From Verrucomicrobiia bacterium (GTDB taxonomy: Bacteria > Verrucomicrobiota > Verrucomicrobiia > Limisphaerales > CAIMTB01), in contig JAHCBA010000025.1 of NCBI GenBank assembly GCA_019634625.1, positions 1-64,000 of the forward strand: a stretch of 64,000 nucleotides of DNA, in the 5' to 3' direction. Below, in pieces: positions 36,592 through 46,495 of this stretch (positions are counted from its first letter, which is position 1; each line of letters begins with the position of its first letter). Under the pieces are notes generated by a model that was given only the letters and a program-made list of their open reading frames with translations, did no database searches and was not told the origin of the DNA. The position numbers and the translations under genes are program-made.

Positions 36592-37041
36592 GGCGACCGA
36601 GCGACTGCAGCCCCCACGGCCCCTGCCCTCCCGGATCGCCTCCGGATCCAACCTCTGCTGTCCATAGAGCGAATAAAATATAAAGGCAGGCTGTTTATTG
36701 TTTATTGTTAATTGTTGACGCCTGTAAATAATAAGCCCGGCTATTAATTACTGACACCCTGCTCCAGTTCGATGCCCCCCCAGGTACGTCCATCAGGCCG
36801 CAGCGGAACCGTGGTGATGGTCAATTGTAAAAGGCCAGGCCTATTAAATAAGTGTTGATGGTCAATAGTAAGGTGCCGGGCTTATTAAAAATCGAACAAT
36901 CACCGGGATCGGTTTCAACTCGCCACTCCCTGGTTGTGAAATCGGGCGATTGTCCCAAGGTGGAGGCGGTCGCTAGGACCCGTGCGCCGCAACACGACCC
37001 AAACACAGCGCGGCGGGGAAGCGACCGGGAAAGGAGTGCCC
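36592..37041. other. Intergenic region with AT-rich repeat island 3
   Basis: A 450-base gap. Its centre (36675-36895) is strikingly AT-rich and repetitive, and the flanks are ordinary. A small minus-strand frame (36821-37051) inside it covers the repeats and is not a convincing gene. The promoter of the CBM48 gene must lie near 36950-37030. Confidence 0.55.
36681..36895. repeat. AT-rich island 3: four units of GCCRGGCYTATTAA type
   Basis: Units centre on GGCAGGCTGTTTATTG (36685), AAGCCCGGCTATTAATTA (36733), AGGCCAGGCCTATTAAATA (about 36832) and TGCCGGGCTTATTAAAAA (about 36874). The last two are direct repeats of about 41 bases that both start GATGGTCAAT (36816 and 36857). The units resemble the pair at 10871-10925. 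Confidence 0.75.
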
Positions 37042-37314
37042 ATGTCCGCATCCAAGAAGATCAGTCAGGAATTCCGCATCACCGCCCCCACGGCCATGAG
37101 TGTCCAGTTGGTGGGCGACTTCACCAGTTGGAAGCACGCCCCCGTCAATCTGGCCAAGGACGCCACCGGCGTCTGGAAGGGCAGCGTGGCCCTGGGGCCG
37201 GGCGAGTATCACTACCGCTTCCTGGTGGACGGCCAGTGGCGGGACGACCCGGAATGCACGCTGCGCGTCCCCAACCCCTACGGGTCCGAAGACGCCGTGC
37301 GCCGCGTGGGCTAG
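37042..37314 (+). CDS. Small CBM48 (glycogen-binding-like) protein
   Basis: A 90-residue protein that is only a CBM48/AMPK-beta glycogen-binding-type domain. SVQLVGDFTSWKHAPVNLAK, WKGSVALGPGEYHYRFLVDG and QWRDDPE carry the conserved Trp, Tyr-Arg-Phe and Asp residues of the family. AAGGAG precedes ATG 37042 by six bases, which supports this start over the ATG at 36982. Stand-alone CBM48 proteins may bind glycogen or serve as regulatory partners, but no partner is adjacent. It is convergent with purH (25 bases between stops). Confidence 0.88.
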   Translation: MSASKKISQEFRITAPTAMSVQLVGDFTSWKHAPVNLAKDATGVWKGSVALGPGEYHYRFLVDGQWRDDPECTLRVPNPYGSEDAVRRVG

Positions 37315-37339
37315 CGAGCCGAACTCCCCGGGCACCGGG

Positions 37340-38902
<1,563 letters not shown>

Positions 38903-39014
38903 TGGCGGGAAGGTTCGGGAGCGGGCCGGACCCGCGTCAACGGGCAAGTCGGCGGGAACCGGTCTGTGGCCGGTGGCAATTGCTCCGGGCCGAGGGGTCG
39001 TCTAGCCTGCCCGC

Positions 39015-39803
39015 ATGTTACGGACTGCGGCGGGGCGGGGCGGGTGGCGCGCCTGGATCCCGCTGGCCCTTTTCGCGGTCGGAATGGTCGGATGCTCGCC
39101 GGATATGTTCATGCCGGCATCGGAGGATCGTGACCGGCATTTCCAGCGGGCGCGGGACGCGGAGTTGCTGCGGGATTTCGAGGCGGCGGCGGCGCACTAC
39201 GAACAGGCTCTCGAACGGAATCCGCGACTGGCCAACGCTCACCTCGGTTTCGCCGCCCTGTGCGAGGGGCCGCTGGGGCGGTATGCCGATGCGGTCTATC
39301 ACTACCAGCGGTACCTGCGCCTGCGCCCCAACGATCCGCGGGCGGACGACATCCGGCGTCGGGTGACCAATTGCACGGAACGCCTGGCGACGACGGTGCC
39401 GCTGGTGGTGCGCAGCGACGCGATTGCTCGAGATCTCAGCGACACGCGCCGGGAGAATCTTGCCTTGCGCACCCAGGTGACCCAGGCGGTGGCCTACGCC
39501 TCCTATTGGAGCAATGAGGTCCGTCGTCTGGCGGCCGCGCTTCCGGCCTCCGCAGATGTCCGGTCGGGCGCATCCCAGCCACCTGGTGCAGCGTCCGGGG
39601 GGGCTTTGCGTGCGGAGGCGCGGAGCAGTCGTGGAGAGTCCCCGGCAGGTTCCGTGCGGACGCATCGCATTCAATCGGGGGATACCCTGATACGGCTGTC
39701 GCGACAGTACGGAGTGCCGCTCGAGTCCCTTCGCAGGGCGAATCCCGGAGTGAACGAACGGCGTCTCCTGCCGAACACCGTCCTGCGGATTCCCGAGCGG
39801 TGA
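39015..39803 (+). CDS. TPR and LysM lipoprotein
   Basis: A 262-residue predicted lipoprotein: the signal segment IPLALFAVGMVGC ends in a lipobox Cys at about 27. TPR repeats follow (RDFEAAAAHYEQALERNPRL and ADAVYHYQRYLRLRPNDPRA, about 50-115), then a coiled-coil-like stretch and a Ser/Gly linker. The C-terminus is a LysM peptidoglycan-binding domain (HRIQSGDTLIRLSRQYGVPL to LPNTVLRIP, about 217-260). It probably bridges the outer membrane and cell wall. It is divergent from purH, and the TIR element copy 2 follows 20 bases after its stop. Confidence 0.85.
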   Translation: MLRTAAGRGGWRAWIPLALFAVGMVGCSPDMFMPASEDRDRHFQRARDAELLRDFEAAAAHYEQALERNPRLANAHLGFAALCEGPLGRYADAVYHYQRYLRLRPNDPRADDIRRRVTNCTERLATTVPLVVRSDAIARDLSDTRRENLALRTQVTQAVAYASYWSNEVRRLAAALPASADVRSGASQPPGAASGGALRAEARSSRGESPAGSVRTHRIQSGDTLIRLSRQYGVPLESLRRANPGVNERRLLPNTVLRIPER

Positions 39804-39823
39804 GTGGCACGGGGGAGGAGTCA

Positions 39824-39981
39824 GTGCATCCCGGAGTTGTGGGGAGAGGTGCGAACTCCGCCGAACGGCGCTTCGGAGGGCCGAGTTCCACGAGGCCGCA
39901 ACGGTGTGGAGCGTTGGATTGAGGACTCGCAGAGCTCGTCCCTCCGATTCGCTGGCTCGGTGCCGACAACCGGGGATGCAC
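39824..39981 (-). mobile_element. MITE-like element, copy 2 (158 bp, terminal inverted repeats)
   Basis: The ends are GTGCATCCCGGAGTTGTGGG (left) and, read from the right, GTGCATCCCCGGTTGT. Its reverse complement matches copy 1 (5127-5287) at about 91% over ~129 bases. It lies between the LysM lipoprotein gene and the first permease gene, 109 bases upstream of the permease start. Confidence 0.75.
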
Positions 39982-40090
39982 AGGGGAGGAGTGAGCGAAG
40001 CAATGGCGGATTGAATTCCGCCGGTGGCGCGTCAGATTGCGAGCCGTTCGCGCCCGGCGGGTATCCGGGTTTTGGGAGCGGTCTGACGGC

Positions 40091-41476
40091 ATGAATTTCG
40101 GCAACACCATTGTCACCGGCCTGAAGGAGATCTGGGCGCACAAGGCCCGCTCGTTGCTGACCATGTCCGGGATCGTGCTGGGGGTGTCGAGCCTGGTGGC
40201 GATGTCGGCGTTGGTGCGGGGGATGGAGAACGGTTTGAAGGAGGCGCTGGTGGCGATGGGCGGGCTGGAGAAGATCCGGGTTGAGCCACAGACGGAACTG
40301 CCGGTCTGGCAGCGGCATCTGGCGGACATGGCGCCGGGACTGACGCTGGGGGATGTGACGGCGTTGAGGGCGGGGGCGCCCCTGTTGCGGGACATCGTTC
40401 CTGCCTTCGAAATCAACCGATGGTCACCTGGCTCCGCGACGCTGGGATATCGGGGACGGCAGACCAGAGCGTCGATTCTTGCCGGAACCTGGCCCGGATA
40501 CGCGGAAATCAACGAGCATGTGATCGAGCACGGGCGGATGATCACGGATTTGGATGACGAGCTGGGCCGGAGTGTGTGTGTGATCGGCACATCGATCCGG
40601 AACGCCCTGTTTGGAGATCCGGAGCGGACGGGGAGGGAGGTCATCCCCATCGGGGAACGCATCACGATCAACGGCCAGGCGTTCACCATTGTGGGGATGT
40701 TCCAGCACTACGAGAGCGAGCAGGCGCGACGGGAAAGGGAGTATCTGCAATCGCTGCCGCCCTCGACGAATGCCGCTTCGGGCCCCGACCGGCGGCGTGG
40801 ATGGCGGGGAGGCGGTCCCGGGGGGTTCGCGTTCCGGATCAAGAACGACACGGTGATGATCCCATTGCAGACCATGCTCACCAAGTTCCGGGCCGGTTCG
40901 GGGGTGGACGGGGCGGCGGATCACCGTCTGTCGAACATCCAGTTCCGGGTGGCCAGCCTGGACCAGCTCGAGCCCGCATTGCAGCAGGCGCGCAACGTGC
41001 TGATGATGACGCACCGCGGGATCGAGGATTTCACCTTTCGCACCCAGGAGGATTGGGCGGCCGAAATCCAGACGGCGATTCGCAACGCGCGGATGAGCGG
41101 GACCATCATCGCGGCCATCAGCCTGATCGTGGGCGGGATCGGGATCATGAACATCATGCTGGCCAGCGTTTCGGAGCGGGTGCGGGAAATCGGGATCCGC
41201 AAGGCGGTCGGGGCGACGACGGAGGCGGTGTTCACGCAGATCCTGGTCGAGTCGGTGGTGATCTCGGTCGTCGGCGGGTTGGCGGGATTGGGGGCGTCCT
41301 GGGGGGTGGTTCAGTTGATCGGGGCGTTCACGCCGACCGACAACGCTCCGCAAATCACCGTGATGGCGCTGGGGGTGGCCTTCGGGTTCAGCGTCGTGGT
41401 GGGCATTGTGGCGGGGCTGTATCCGGCGGTGCGGGCCTCGCGGCTGCATCCGATCCAGGCGCTGCGTTACGAATGA
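40091..41476 (+). CDS. MacB-type ABC transporter permease 1
   Basis: A 461-residue permease of the MacB/FtsX superfamily. It has an N-terminal helix (RSLLTMSGIVLGVSSLVAMS), a large periplasmic domain (about 60-330), and three C-terminal helices (GTIIAAISLIVGGIGIMNIM; ILVESVVISVVGGLAGLGAS; VMALGVAFGFSVVVGIVAGL). The ISERVREIGIRKAVGA-like coupling segment reads SVSERVREIGIRKAVGATTE. The end PAVRASRLHPIQALRYE is characteristic. The ATPase and membrane fusion partners usually linked to MacB permeases are absent nearby. It lies 22 bases before a paralogue. Confidence 0.9.
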   Translation: MNFGNTIVTGLKEIWAHKARSLLTMSGIVLGVSSLVAMSALVRGMENGLKEALVAMGGLEKIRVEPQTELPVWQRHLADMAPGLTLGDVTALRAGAPLLRDIVPAFEINRWSPGSATLGYRGRQTRASILAGTWPGYAEINEHVIEHGRMITDLDDELGRSVCVIGTSIRNALFGDPERTGREVIPIGERITINGQAFTIVGMFQHYESEQARREREYLQSLPPSTNAASGPDRRRGWRGGGPGGFAFRIKNDTVMIPLQTMLTKFRAGSGVDGAADHRLSNIQFRVASLDQLEPALQQARNVLMMTHRGIEDFTFRTQEDWAAEIQTAIRNARMSGTIIAAISLIVGGIGIMNIMLASVSERVREIGIRKAVGATTEAVFTQILVESVVISVVGGLAGLGASWGVVQLIGAFTPTDNAPQITVMALGVAFGFSVVVGIVAGLYPAVRASRLHPIQALRYE

Positions 41477-41498
41477 GGACCGCCCGGGGACACATCCG

Positions 41499-42860
41499 AT
41501 GACCTTCTACATTGCGCTGCTGATTGGGATCAAAGAGGTCTGGAGCCACCGGTTTCGTTCGCTGCTGACCATGCTGGGGATCGTTCTCGGGGTGTGCAGC
41601 CTGGTGGCCATGGCGGCCATCGTGAAGGGCATGGAGAACGGGATGAAGGAGGCGATGATCGCCATGGGCGGACTCAACAAGGTCCTGATCCGCGAACAGG
41701 AAGTGCCGACCCACCAGGAACACCTCCGCGACCTTGCCCCGGGCCGAACGCTTCAGGACGTGTACGCGCTCAAGGCCAGCGCCCCGTTGCTGACGGTGGT
41801 TTCGCCCGAGATGTCGGTGCGCCGCGCCGTCGTGTCCCGGGGTGGCCGGGACCATTACCCCTCGGAAGTCGTGGGCGCGTGGCCGGCGGTCCTCGAGATG
41901 AACCTGTACGAGATCGAGCACGGCCGGTTCCTCGGCGACCTCGACGAGGAGTACGCCCACAGCGTCTGTGTCATCGGGACCGGGATTCGGGATGAGCTGT
42001 TCGGTGCTCCAGCGGAGACGGGCGGGCCGGTCATTCCGATCGGTGAGCAGATCCTGATCAACGGCCAGCCGTTCACCATTGTGGGGATGTTCCGGCATTA
42101 CGAGAGCGAGCAGTCCATGCGGCAGCGTCAGGCGGCGGCCCGCCAGCCGCAAACCGACCCGGGGAATGGCGGCGTGACCCGTCAGCGCGGATGGAGGAGT
42201 CCGCGATGGGACGCCTTCTGGCGGAAGAACAACGTGGTGTACATCCCGCTGAACACGGCGTGGGTGAAGTTCCGCTCCGCCTCCGGCACCGACGGGATGG
42301 CCGAACCGCGATTGTCGGACATCGATGTCAAGGTGCAGGACCTCACCCAGCTCGAAGCGGCGTTGCAGCAGGCGCGCAACATCCTGCTCACGACCCATCG
42401 GGGCATCGAGGACTTCGCCTTCGAGACGCAGGAAAACCGGGTGGAGGACATCAACAAGCGCATCCGGAACGCCCGCATCAGCGGGGGCATCATTGCCGGG
42501 CTCAGCCTGCTGGTGGGCGGGATCGGGATCATGAACATCATGCTGGCCAGCATCACCGAGCGGATCCGCGAGATTGGGACGTGCAAGGCGATCGGCGCGC
42601 CTCCGGCAGCGATCTTCCTGCAGGTGCTGGTCGAAGGCTGCGTGATCGCCGCTCTGGGCGGGCTCGCCGGGGTGGCGGCTTCCTTCGGGCTGGTGGCCCT
42701 GCTGGATCGCCTGTCTCCTTCGGCCAATGCTCCGGTGGTTACCTTCGCCCCGATGGCCGCCGCGGTGGCCTTCAGTGTGACCGTCGGGCTGGTGGCCAGC
42801 CTGCTGCCGGCGATCAAGGCCGCCCGTCTCGCCCCGATCCAGGCGCTGCGGTACGAATAG
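41499..42860 (+). CDS. MacB-type ABC transporter permease 2
   Basis: A 453-residue paralogue of the preceding permease; many blocks are the same, such as FRSLLTMLGIVLGVCSLVAM, GGIIAGLSLLVGGIGIMNIM and LAPIQALRYE. The coupling segment is SITERIREIGTCKAIGAPPA, with Cys where the first copy has Arg. The two probably form a heterodimer served by an ATPase encoded elsewhere. Codon use has more C at third positions than in the first copy, so the duplication is not recent. Confidence 0.9.
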   Translation: MTFYIALLIGIKEVWSHRFRSLLTMLGIVLGVCSLVAMAAIVKGMENGMKEAMIAMGGLNKVLIREQEVPTHQEHLRDLAPGRTLQDVYALKASAPLLTVVSPEMSVRRAVVSRGGRDHYPSEVVGAWPAVLEMNLYEIEHGRFLGDLDEEYAHSVCVIGTGIRDELFGAPAETGGPVIPIGEQILINGQPFTIVGMFRHYESEQSMRQRQAAARQPQTDPGNGGVTRQRGWRSPRWDAFWRKNNVVYIPLNTAWVKFRSASGTDGMAEPRLSDIDVKVQDLTQLEAALQQARNILLTTHRGIEDFAFETQENRVEDINKRIRNARISGGIIAGLSLLVGGIGIMNIMLASITERIREIGTCKAIGAPPAAIFLQVLVEGCVIAALGGLAGVAASFGLVALLDRLSPSANAPVVTFAPMAAAVAFSVTVGLVASLLPAIKAARLAPIQALRYE

Positions 42861-42964
42861 GCCCACGCGCCGGCCAGCCCTCCGGCGACGCGCCGATCCC
42901 GTGCCGGTGCCGCAACCGCGGCTGGCGCCAGGCAGTGGCCTCCGTATAGTGCCGCTCCGGATTC

Positions 42965-44401
42965 ATGAGCACCGTCCCGCACCTTCCCGCCCTCCGACTC
43001 GGACGTCCGTACGAGTCCCTCGAAAAGACCGAACTCAAGGACCACCGTTCCGGCGCGACGCTGGCCGCGGTCTCCCAGGTCAACGGGGGCATTGTCAAAC
43101 GTGACCTGGCCCGCATTGCGACGGCGCGTGCTTCGTTGAAGCCGTTCACGGTGGCGCAGTTGATCGAGCGGTCGGCCCGGGCGGGGGAGTTGTTCCTTGA
43201 AGGGACGCTGCCGCTGGGGGACCGGGGCCACACGCAGTCTCCGTCCGAATACGTGGCCACGTTGAGTCTCACCAGCGGCCTGCCGCACGGGATGGTCCGG
43301 CGGAACATGGCCAAGATCCACTACGCGCTGACCCACATGACGGAGGTGCTCAACGGGTTGTCCCGGGGCCTGGATCTGGGGTTGCTGGACCGCGGGTTCG
43401 GGGAGCAGTTCGGAACCAAGCTGAGCTTCTTTCCGACCTGCCAGGCGCTCGGGCTGGTGATGCCCAGCAATTCTCCGGCGGTGAATTCCCTGTGGATTCC
43501 GGCGATCGCCCTCAAGACCCCGGTGGTCATCAAGCCGGGCAGGGAGGAACCGTGGACGCCCTACCGGCTGATCCAGGCATTCATTGCCGCCGGGATTCCC
43601 GCCGAGGCGTTCGGGTTCTATCCGACCGATCATGAAGGCTCGGCCACCATCCTCAACACCTGCGGCCGGGCGCTGATCTTCGGGGACAAGTCCACCACCC
43701 AGCAGTATGCGGCAAACCCGGCCATCCAGGTCCATGGGCCAGGCTGGAGCAAGATCGTCATCGGCGACGACGAGATCGACAACTGGCGCGAATACCTCGA
43801 TGTCATCGAGGCCTCCATCGCCGACAACGGGGGGCGTTCCTGCATCAATGCCAGCGCGGTGGTGGTGCCGCGCCACGCCGGGGAGATTGCCGACGCCCTC
43901 GCCCGGCGGCTGGGTCCTGTGGGGCCGTCGCGGCCCGATGACGACGCGGCCCGGTTGTCGGGCTTCGCCAATCCGAAGATGGCGGACTACATCGATGCCC
44001 AGATCGAGGAGGGACTCGGTACGCCCGGAGCGGAGGACGTCACGGCGAAGCACCGGTCCGGGCCCCGCAAGGTGGTGTTCGAGGGCGGAACCTACCTGCG
44101 TCCGACCATCGTCCGGTGCGATTCGTTCGCCCATCCGCTGGCGAACCGGGAGTTCCTCTGCCCGTACGCGGCTGTGGTCACCGCCCCGGTCTCGGAAATT
44201 CCGCAGGCCCTGGGATACACGCTGGCCTGTACCGCCATCACGCGGGATCCGGCCCTGATCGAGCGGCTGGAAGCCTACCCGGAGATCGAGCGCCTCAACA
44301 TCGGGCCGGTGTCCACCATGAAGATCTCCTGGGACCAGCCGCACGAGGGGAACATGTTCGAGTTCCTGTGGAAGCGGCGGAGCATCGAGCGGGCTTGGTG
44401 A
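42965..44401 (+). CDS. Aldehyde dehydrogenase superfamily protein
   Basis: A 478-residue ALDH-superfamily protein. The catalytic Cys is likely in NGGRSCINASAVVVP (about 290-300). The cofactor loop region includes PSNSPAVNSLWIPAIALKTP and VVIKPGREEPWTPYRL. The usual ELGGK-type segment with the general base Glu is replaced by HGPGWSKIVIGDDE, so the catalytic mechanism may differ. The aldehyde substrate cannot be named. It may be linked to the permeases (105 bases upstream), or stand alone. Confidence 0.83.
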   Translation: MSTVPHLPALRLGRPYESLEKTELKDHRSGATLAAVSQVNGGIVKRDLARIATARASLKPFTVAQLIERSARAGELFLEGTLPLGDRGHTQSPSEYVATLSLTSGLPHGMVRRNMAKIHYALTHMTEVLNGLSRGLDLGLLDRGFGEQFGTKLSFFPTCQALGLVMPSNSPAVNSLWIPAIALKTPVVIKPGREEPWTPYRLIQAFIAAGIPAEAFGFYPTDHEGSATILNTCGRALIFGDKSTTQQYAANPAIQVHGPGWSKIVIGDDEIDNWREYLDVIEASIADNGGRSCINASAVVVPRHAGEIADALARRLGPVGPSRPDDDAARLSGFANPKMADYIDAQIEEGLGTPGAEDVTAKHRSGPRKVVFEGGTYLRPTIVRCDSFAHPLANREFLCPYAAVVTAPVSEIPQALGYTLACTAITRDPALIERLEAYPEIERLNIGPVSTMKISWDQPHEGNMFEFLWKRRSIERAW

Positions 44402-44462
44402 CGGCCTGCCGGATCCCCTCTCCGGCGGGTTGACTGCGCGCGCCCAGGGTCTTGAAAGAAAA

Positions 44463-44486
44463 TCGCCCGCGGCGAACCGCGGGCGA
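44463..44486 (-). terminator. Rho-independent terminator of the VPDSG-CTERM gene
   Basis: Read on the minus strand: stem TCGCCCGCGG, loop TTCG, stem CCGCGGGCGA, then TTTTCTTTC. The UUCG tetraloop on a 10-bp GC stem is very stable. It lies 38 bases past the stop of the VPDSG-CTERM gene. On the plus strand there is no T tract. Confidence 0.9.
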
Positions 44487-44524
44487 CCTCGCTTGGACTG
44501 GGTTGGGTGTTCGGAAAGGTGAAC

Positions 44525-45043
44525 TTATTGGCGCAGCTTGCGGCGCAGTCCGGCGAGGCTGACCATCCCGGCCCCGAGCATCACCAGCATCGAACCGGCA
44601 TCGGGCACCGTGGGCGGCTCATCGGGGGGGCAGCTCAGTCCGAAGAAGCTGATGTGCGAGATGTCCTTGTTGATCGTGCCAGAGGAGAAGGTCAGCGGGA
44701 GGTCTTCGGTCGGATACTCGTACCAGGCGATCTGGGTCGCGGCCTTGACGCCGACGAAGATCGTGTCGTAGCCGCTGAGGTCGCCGAGGAAATTGAGGTT
44801 CGGGTAGGTGTACGACTTCGCTTCGACCCCCAGGCCACCCTTCGAGACCTTCTCGAACGTCAGTTCGTCCTTCGCGATGAAGGACAGTACGCAGTCCTCG
44901 CCGACCGTGATCAGGGTGAGGAGCTTGGTCATTTCACCGCTCGGATTGCCGCCCTGGGCCGTGATTCCGATGAAACCGGCCCAACTGGAGGTCGCCATCG
45001 TCATCGCCGCCGCCAACACCGCCAACTTCTTGTACATCTTCAT
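44525..45043 (-). CDS. VPDSG-CTERM sorting domain protein
   Basis: A 172-residue exported protein. The signal peptide is KKLAVLAAAMTMATSSWAG. The C-terminus carries VPDAGSMLVMLGAGMVSLAG then LRRKLRQ: a VPDxGS motif, a hydrophobic helix and a basic tail. This is the VPDSG-CTERM variant of the PEP-CTERM/exosortase sorting signal, common in Verrucomicrobiota. Sorting needs an exosortase, which is not in this window. The mature domain (25-145) is beta-rich and unrecognised. It has its own strong terminator at 44463-44486. It is divergent from aroB across a 351-base gap. Confidence 0.88.
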   Translation of the reverse strand: MKMYKKLAVLAAAMTMATSSWAGFIGITAQGGNPSGEMTKLLTLITVGEDCVLSFIAKDELTFEKVSKGGLGVEAKSYTYPNLNFLGDLSGYDTIFVGVKAATQIAWYEYPTEDLPLTFSSGTINKDISHISFFGLSCPPDEPPTVPDAGSMLVMLGAGMVSLAGLRRKLRQ

Positions 45044-45394
45044 TTTACAACCTTGTGTTACTTCGTTGGTTCATCCAACACCTGCCATTAAGCAACCCTG
45101 ATGCCAGAGCTTCCTGACGGAGTCGGTTTGTTGGCTAACCCGTTGGTTATCAGCAGACGGTTGGTTCGGAAGCCGGCCGAACCGGGGTGGATGGATGGCC
45201 GATCTGTAATCAAAGCCGACACTGCTGGGCCAAATTACTGCCACAATTCGGCCAGGACACGAAAGCAACCCGTTCGCGGTGAGGGGGTTGTCGGGGAGGA
45301 GCCGGGTCCTGTAAAGAATGCCTTCATCTCGCGACACCGGCGCGTAATGGGCTCGTGATTGGAATGGCGCCCCAGGGCGGCTAGGGTCGTCGCC
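45044..45394. other. Divergent promoter region between the VPDSG-CTERM gene and aroB
   Basis: A 351-base gap that must hold two promoters. Small hairpins are visible, for example GGTTCGG (45163-45169) with CCGAACC (45177-45183). The word CGTTGGTT or CGGTTGGTT recurs three times near 45076, 45141 and 45159. No RNA gene or protein gene is supported. Confidence 0.5.
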
Positions 45395-46495
45395 ATGCGT
45401 CAGGTCACGGTCCCGCTGGGGACGAGGAGTTATTCCGTCTGGGTGGGGCAGGGGTTGCTGGGGTCCCTGGGGCGGCGGTGTCGGGCGCTGGGCCTGGCGA
45501 CACGGTGTGCGGTGATTGCCGACGGGGGGGTGACGGAGCGGTGGGCGCCCGGGGTGCTGGAGAGTCTGCGGGGGGCGGGATTCGAACCCGTGCTGGTCCG
45601 GGTGCCGCCGGGGGAGGGATCGAAGCGGATGGCGACAGTCGAGCGTTGTTGCGATGCGCTGGCGCGGCATCGATTGGAAAGGCGGTCGTTCGTGGTGGCG
45701 TTGGGGGGCGGGGTGACGGGGGATCTGGCGGGGTTCGTGGCGGCGACCTACCTGCGGGGGATCGCCCTGGTCCAGGTGCCCACCACCCTGCTGGCCCAGG
45801 TGGACAGTTCGGTGGGCGGGAAAGTCGGGGTCAACCTGCGGGCCGGGAAGAACCTGGTGGGGGCGTTTCTTCAGCCGCGACTGGTGCTCTGCGATCTGGA
45901 GACGCTGGGCACGCTTCCGGCACGCGAGCTTCGGGCGGGGCTGGCCGAGATCATCAAGTACGGCATCATCGCGGATGCCGCCTTGTTCCGGCGCCTGGAA
46001 CGGGATCTGGATCGGTTGCTGAAACTCGATCCCGCGGTGCTGGGCCCGGTGGTGGCGCGGTGTTGTGCGATCAAGGCCGAGGTGGTGGGGCAGGACGAGA
46101 AGGAAAGCGGGCGCCGGGCGATTCTGAACTTCGGGCATACGGTGGGACATGCCCTCGAGGCGATCACGGAATACGGCCAGTTCCTGCACGGCGAGGCCAT
46201 ATCGATCGGGCAGATGGCGGCAGCCCACTTGTCGTCGGCGTTGATGGGATTGGCCCCGTCCGAAGTGGACCGAATCCGGGTCTTGTTCGAACGCGCCGGA
46301 CTCCCGGTGCGTGTCGATCTGCCTGCCGCCCGGCGACGAAGGTTGCTGGCGGCGATGCAGCTCGACAAGAAGGTCAGCGACGGAGTCGTGCGCTTCGTCC
46401 TGGCGCGGGCGATTGGGGAGGTGGAATGGGGACAGTCGGTTCCCGAGTCGGAACTTCGCGAGGCACTCGACGCGGTGGCGGACGAGGCAGGGTGA
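45395..46495 (+). CDS. aroB: 3-dehydroquinate synthase
   Basis: A 366-residue AroB, which converts DAHP to 3-dehydroquinate in the shikimate pathway with NAD and zinc. FVVALGGGVTGDLAGFVAAT is the glycine-rich NAD site, and VPTTLLAQVDSSVGGKVGVN and ELRAGLAEIIKYGII are characteristic. The zinc ligands lie in Glu of LAEIIKYG, His of NFGHTVGHALEA and His of GQFLHGEAISIG. ATG 45395 begins MRQVTVPLGTRSYSV; a TTG at 45359 is less likely. The coaE gene follows its stop directly with no gap. Confidence 0.97.
   Translation: MRQVTVPLGTRSYSVWVGQGLLGSLGRRCRALGLATRCAVIADGGVTERWAPGVLESLRGAGFEPVLVRVPPGEGSKRMATVERCCDALARHRLERRSFVVALGGGVTGDLAGFVAATYLRGIALVQVPTTLLAQVDSSVGGKVGVNLRAGKNLVGAFLQPRLVLCDLETLGTLPARELRAGLAEIIKYGIIADAALFRRLERDLDRLLKLDPAVLGPVVARCCAIKAEVVGQDEKESGRRAILNFGHTVGHALEAITEYGQFLHGEAISIGQMAAAHLSSALMGLAPSEVDRIRVLFERAGLPVRVDLPAARRRRLLAAMQLDKKVSDGVVRFVLARAIGEVEWGQSVPESELREALDAVADEAG

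Noticed and set aside
36681-36895. CRISPR-like array
   Set aside because: Units are short, variable and AT-rich with no regular spacers, and no cas gene is in the window.
36821-37051. Small minus-strand frame (76 residues) in the AT-rich island
   Set aside because: It spans the tandem repeats and has no ribosome binding site or recognisable family.
42182-44344. Minus-strand open frame of 720 residues opposite the permease and aldehyde dehydrogenase
   Set aside because: Crosses two clear plus-strand genes and has antisense-type composition.
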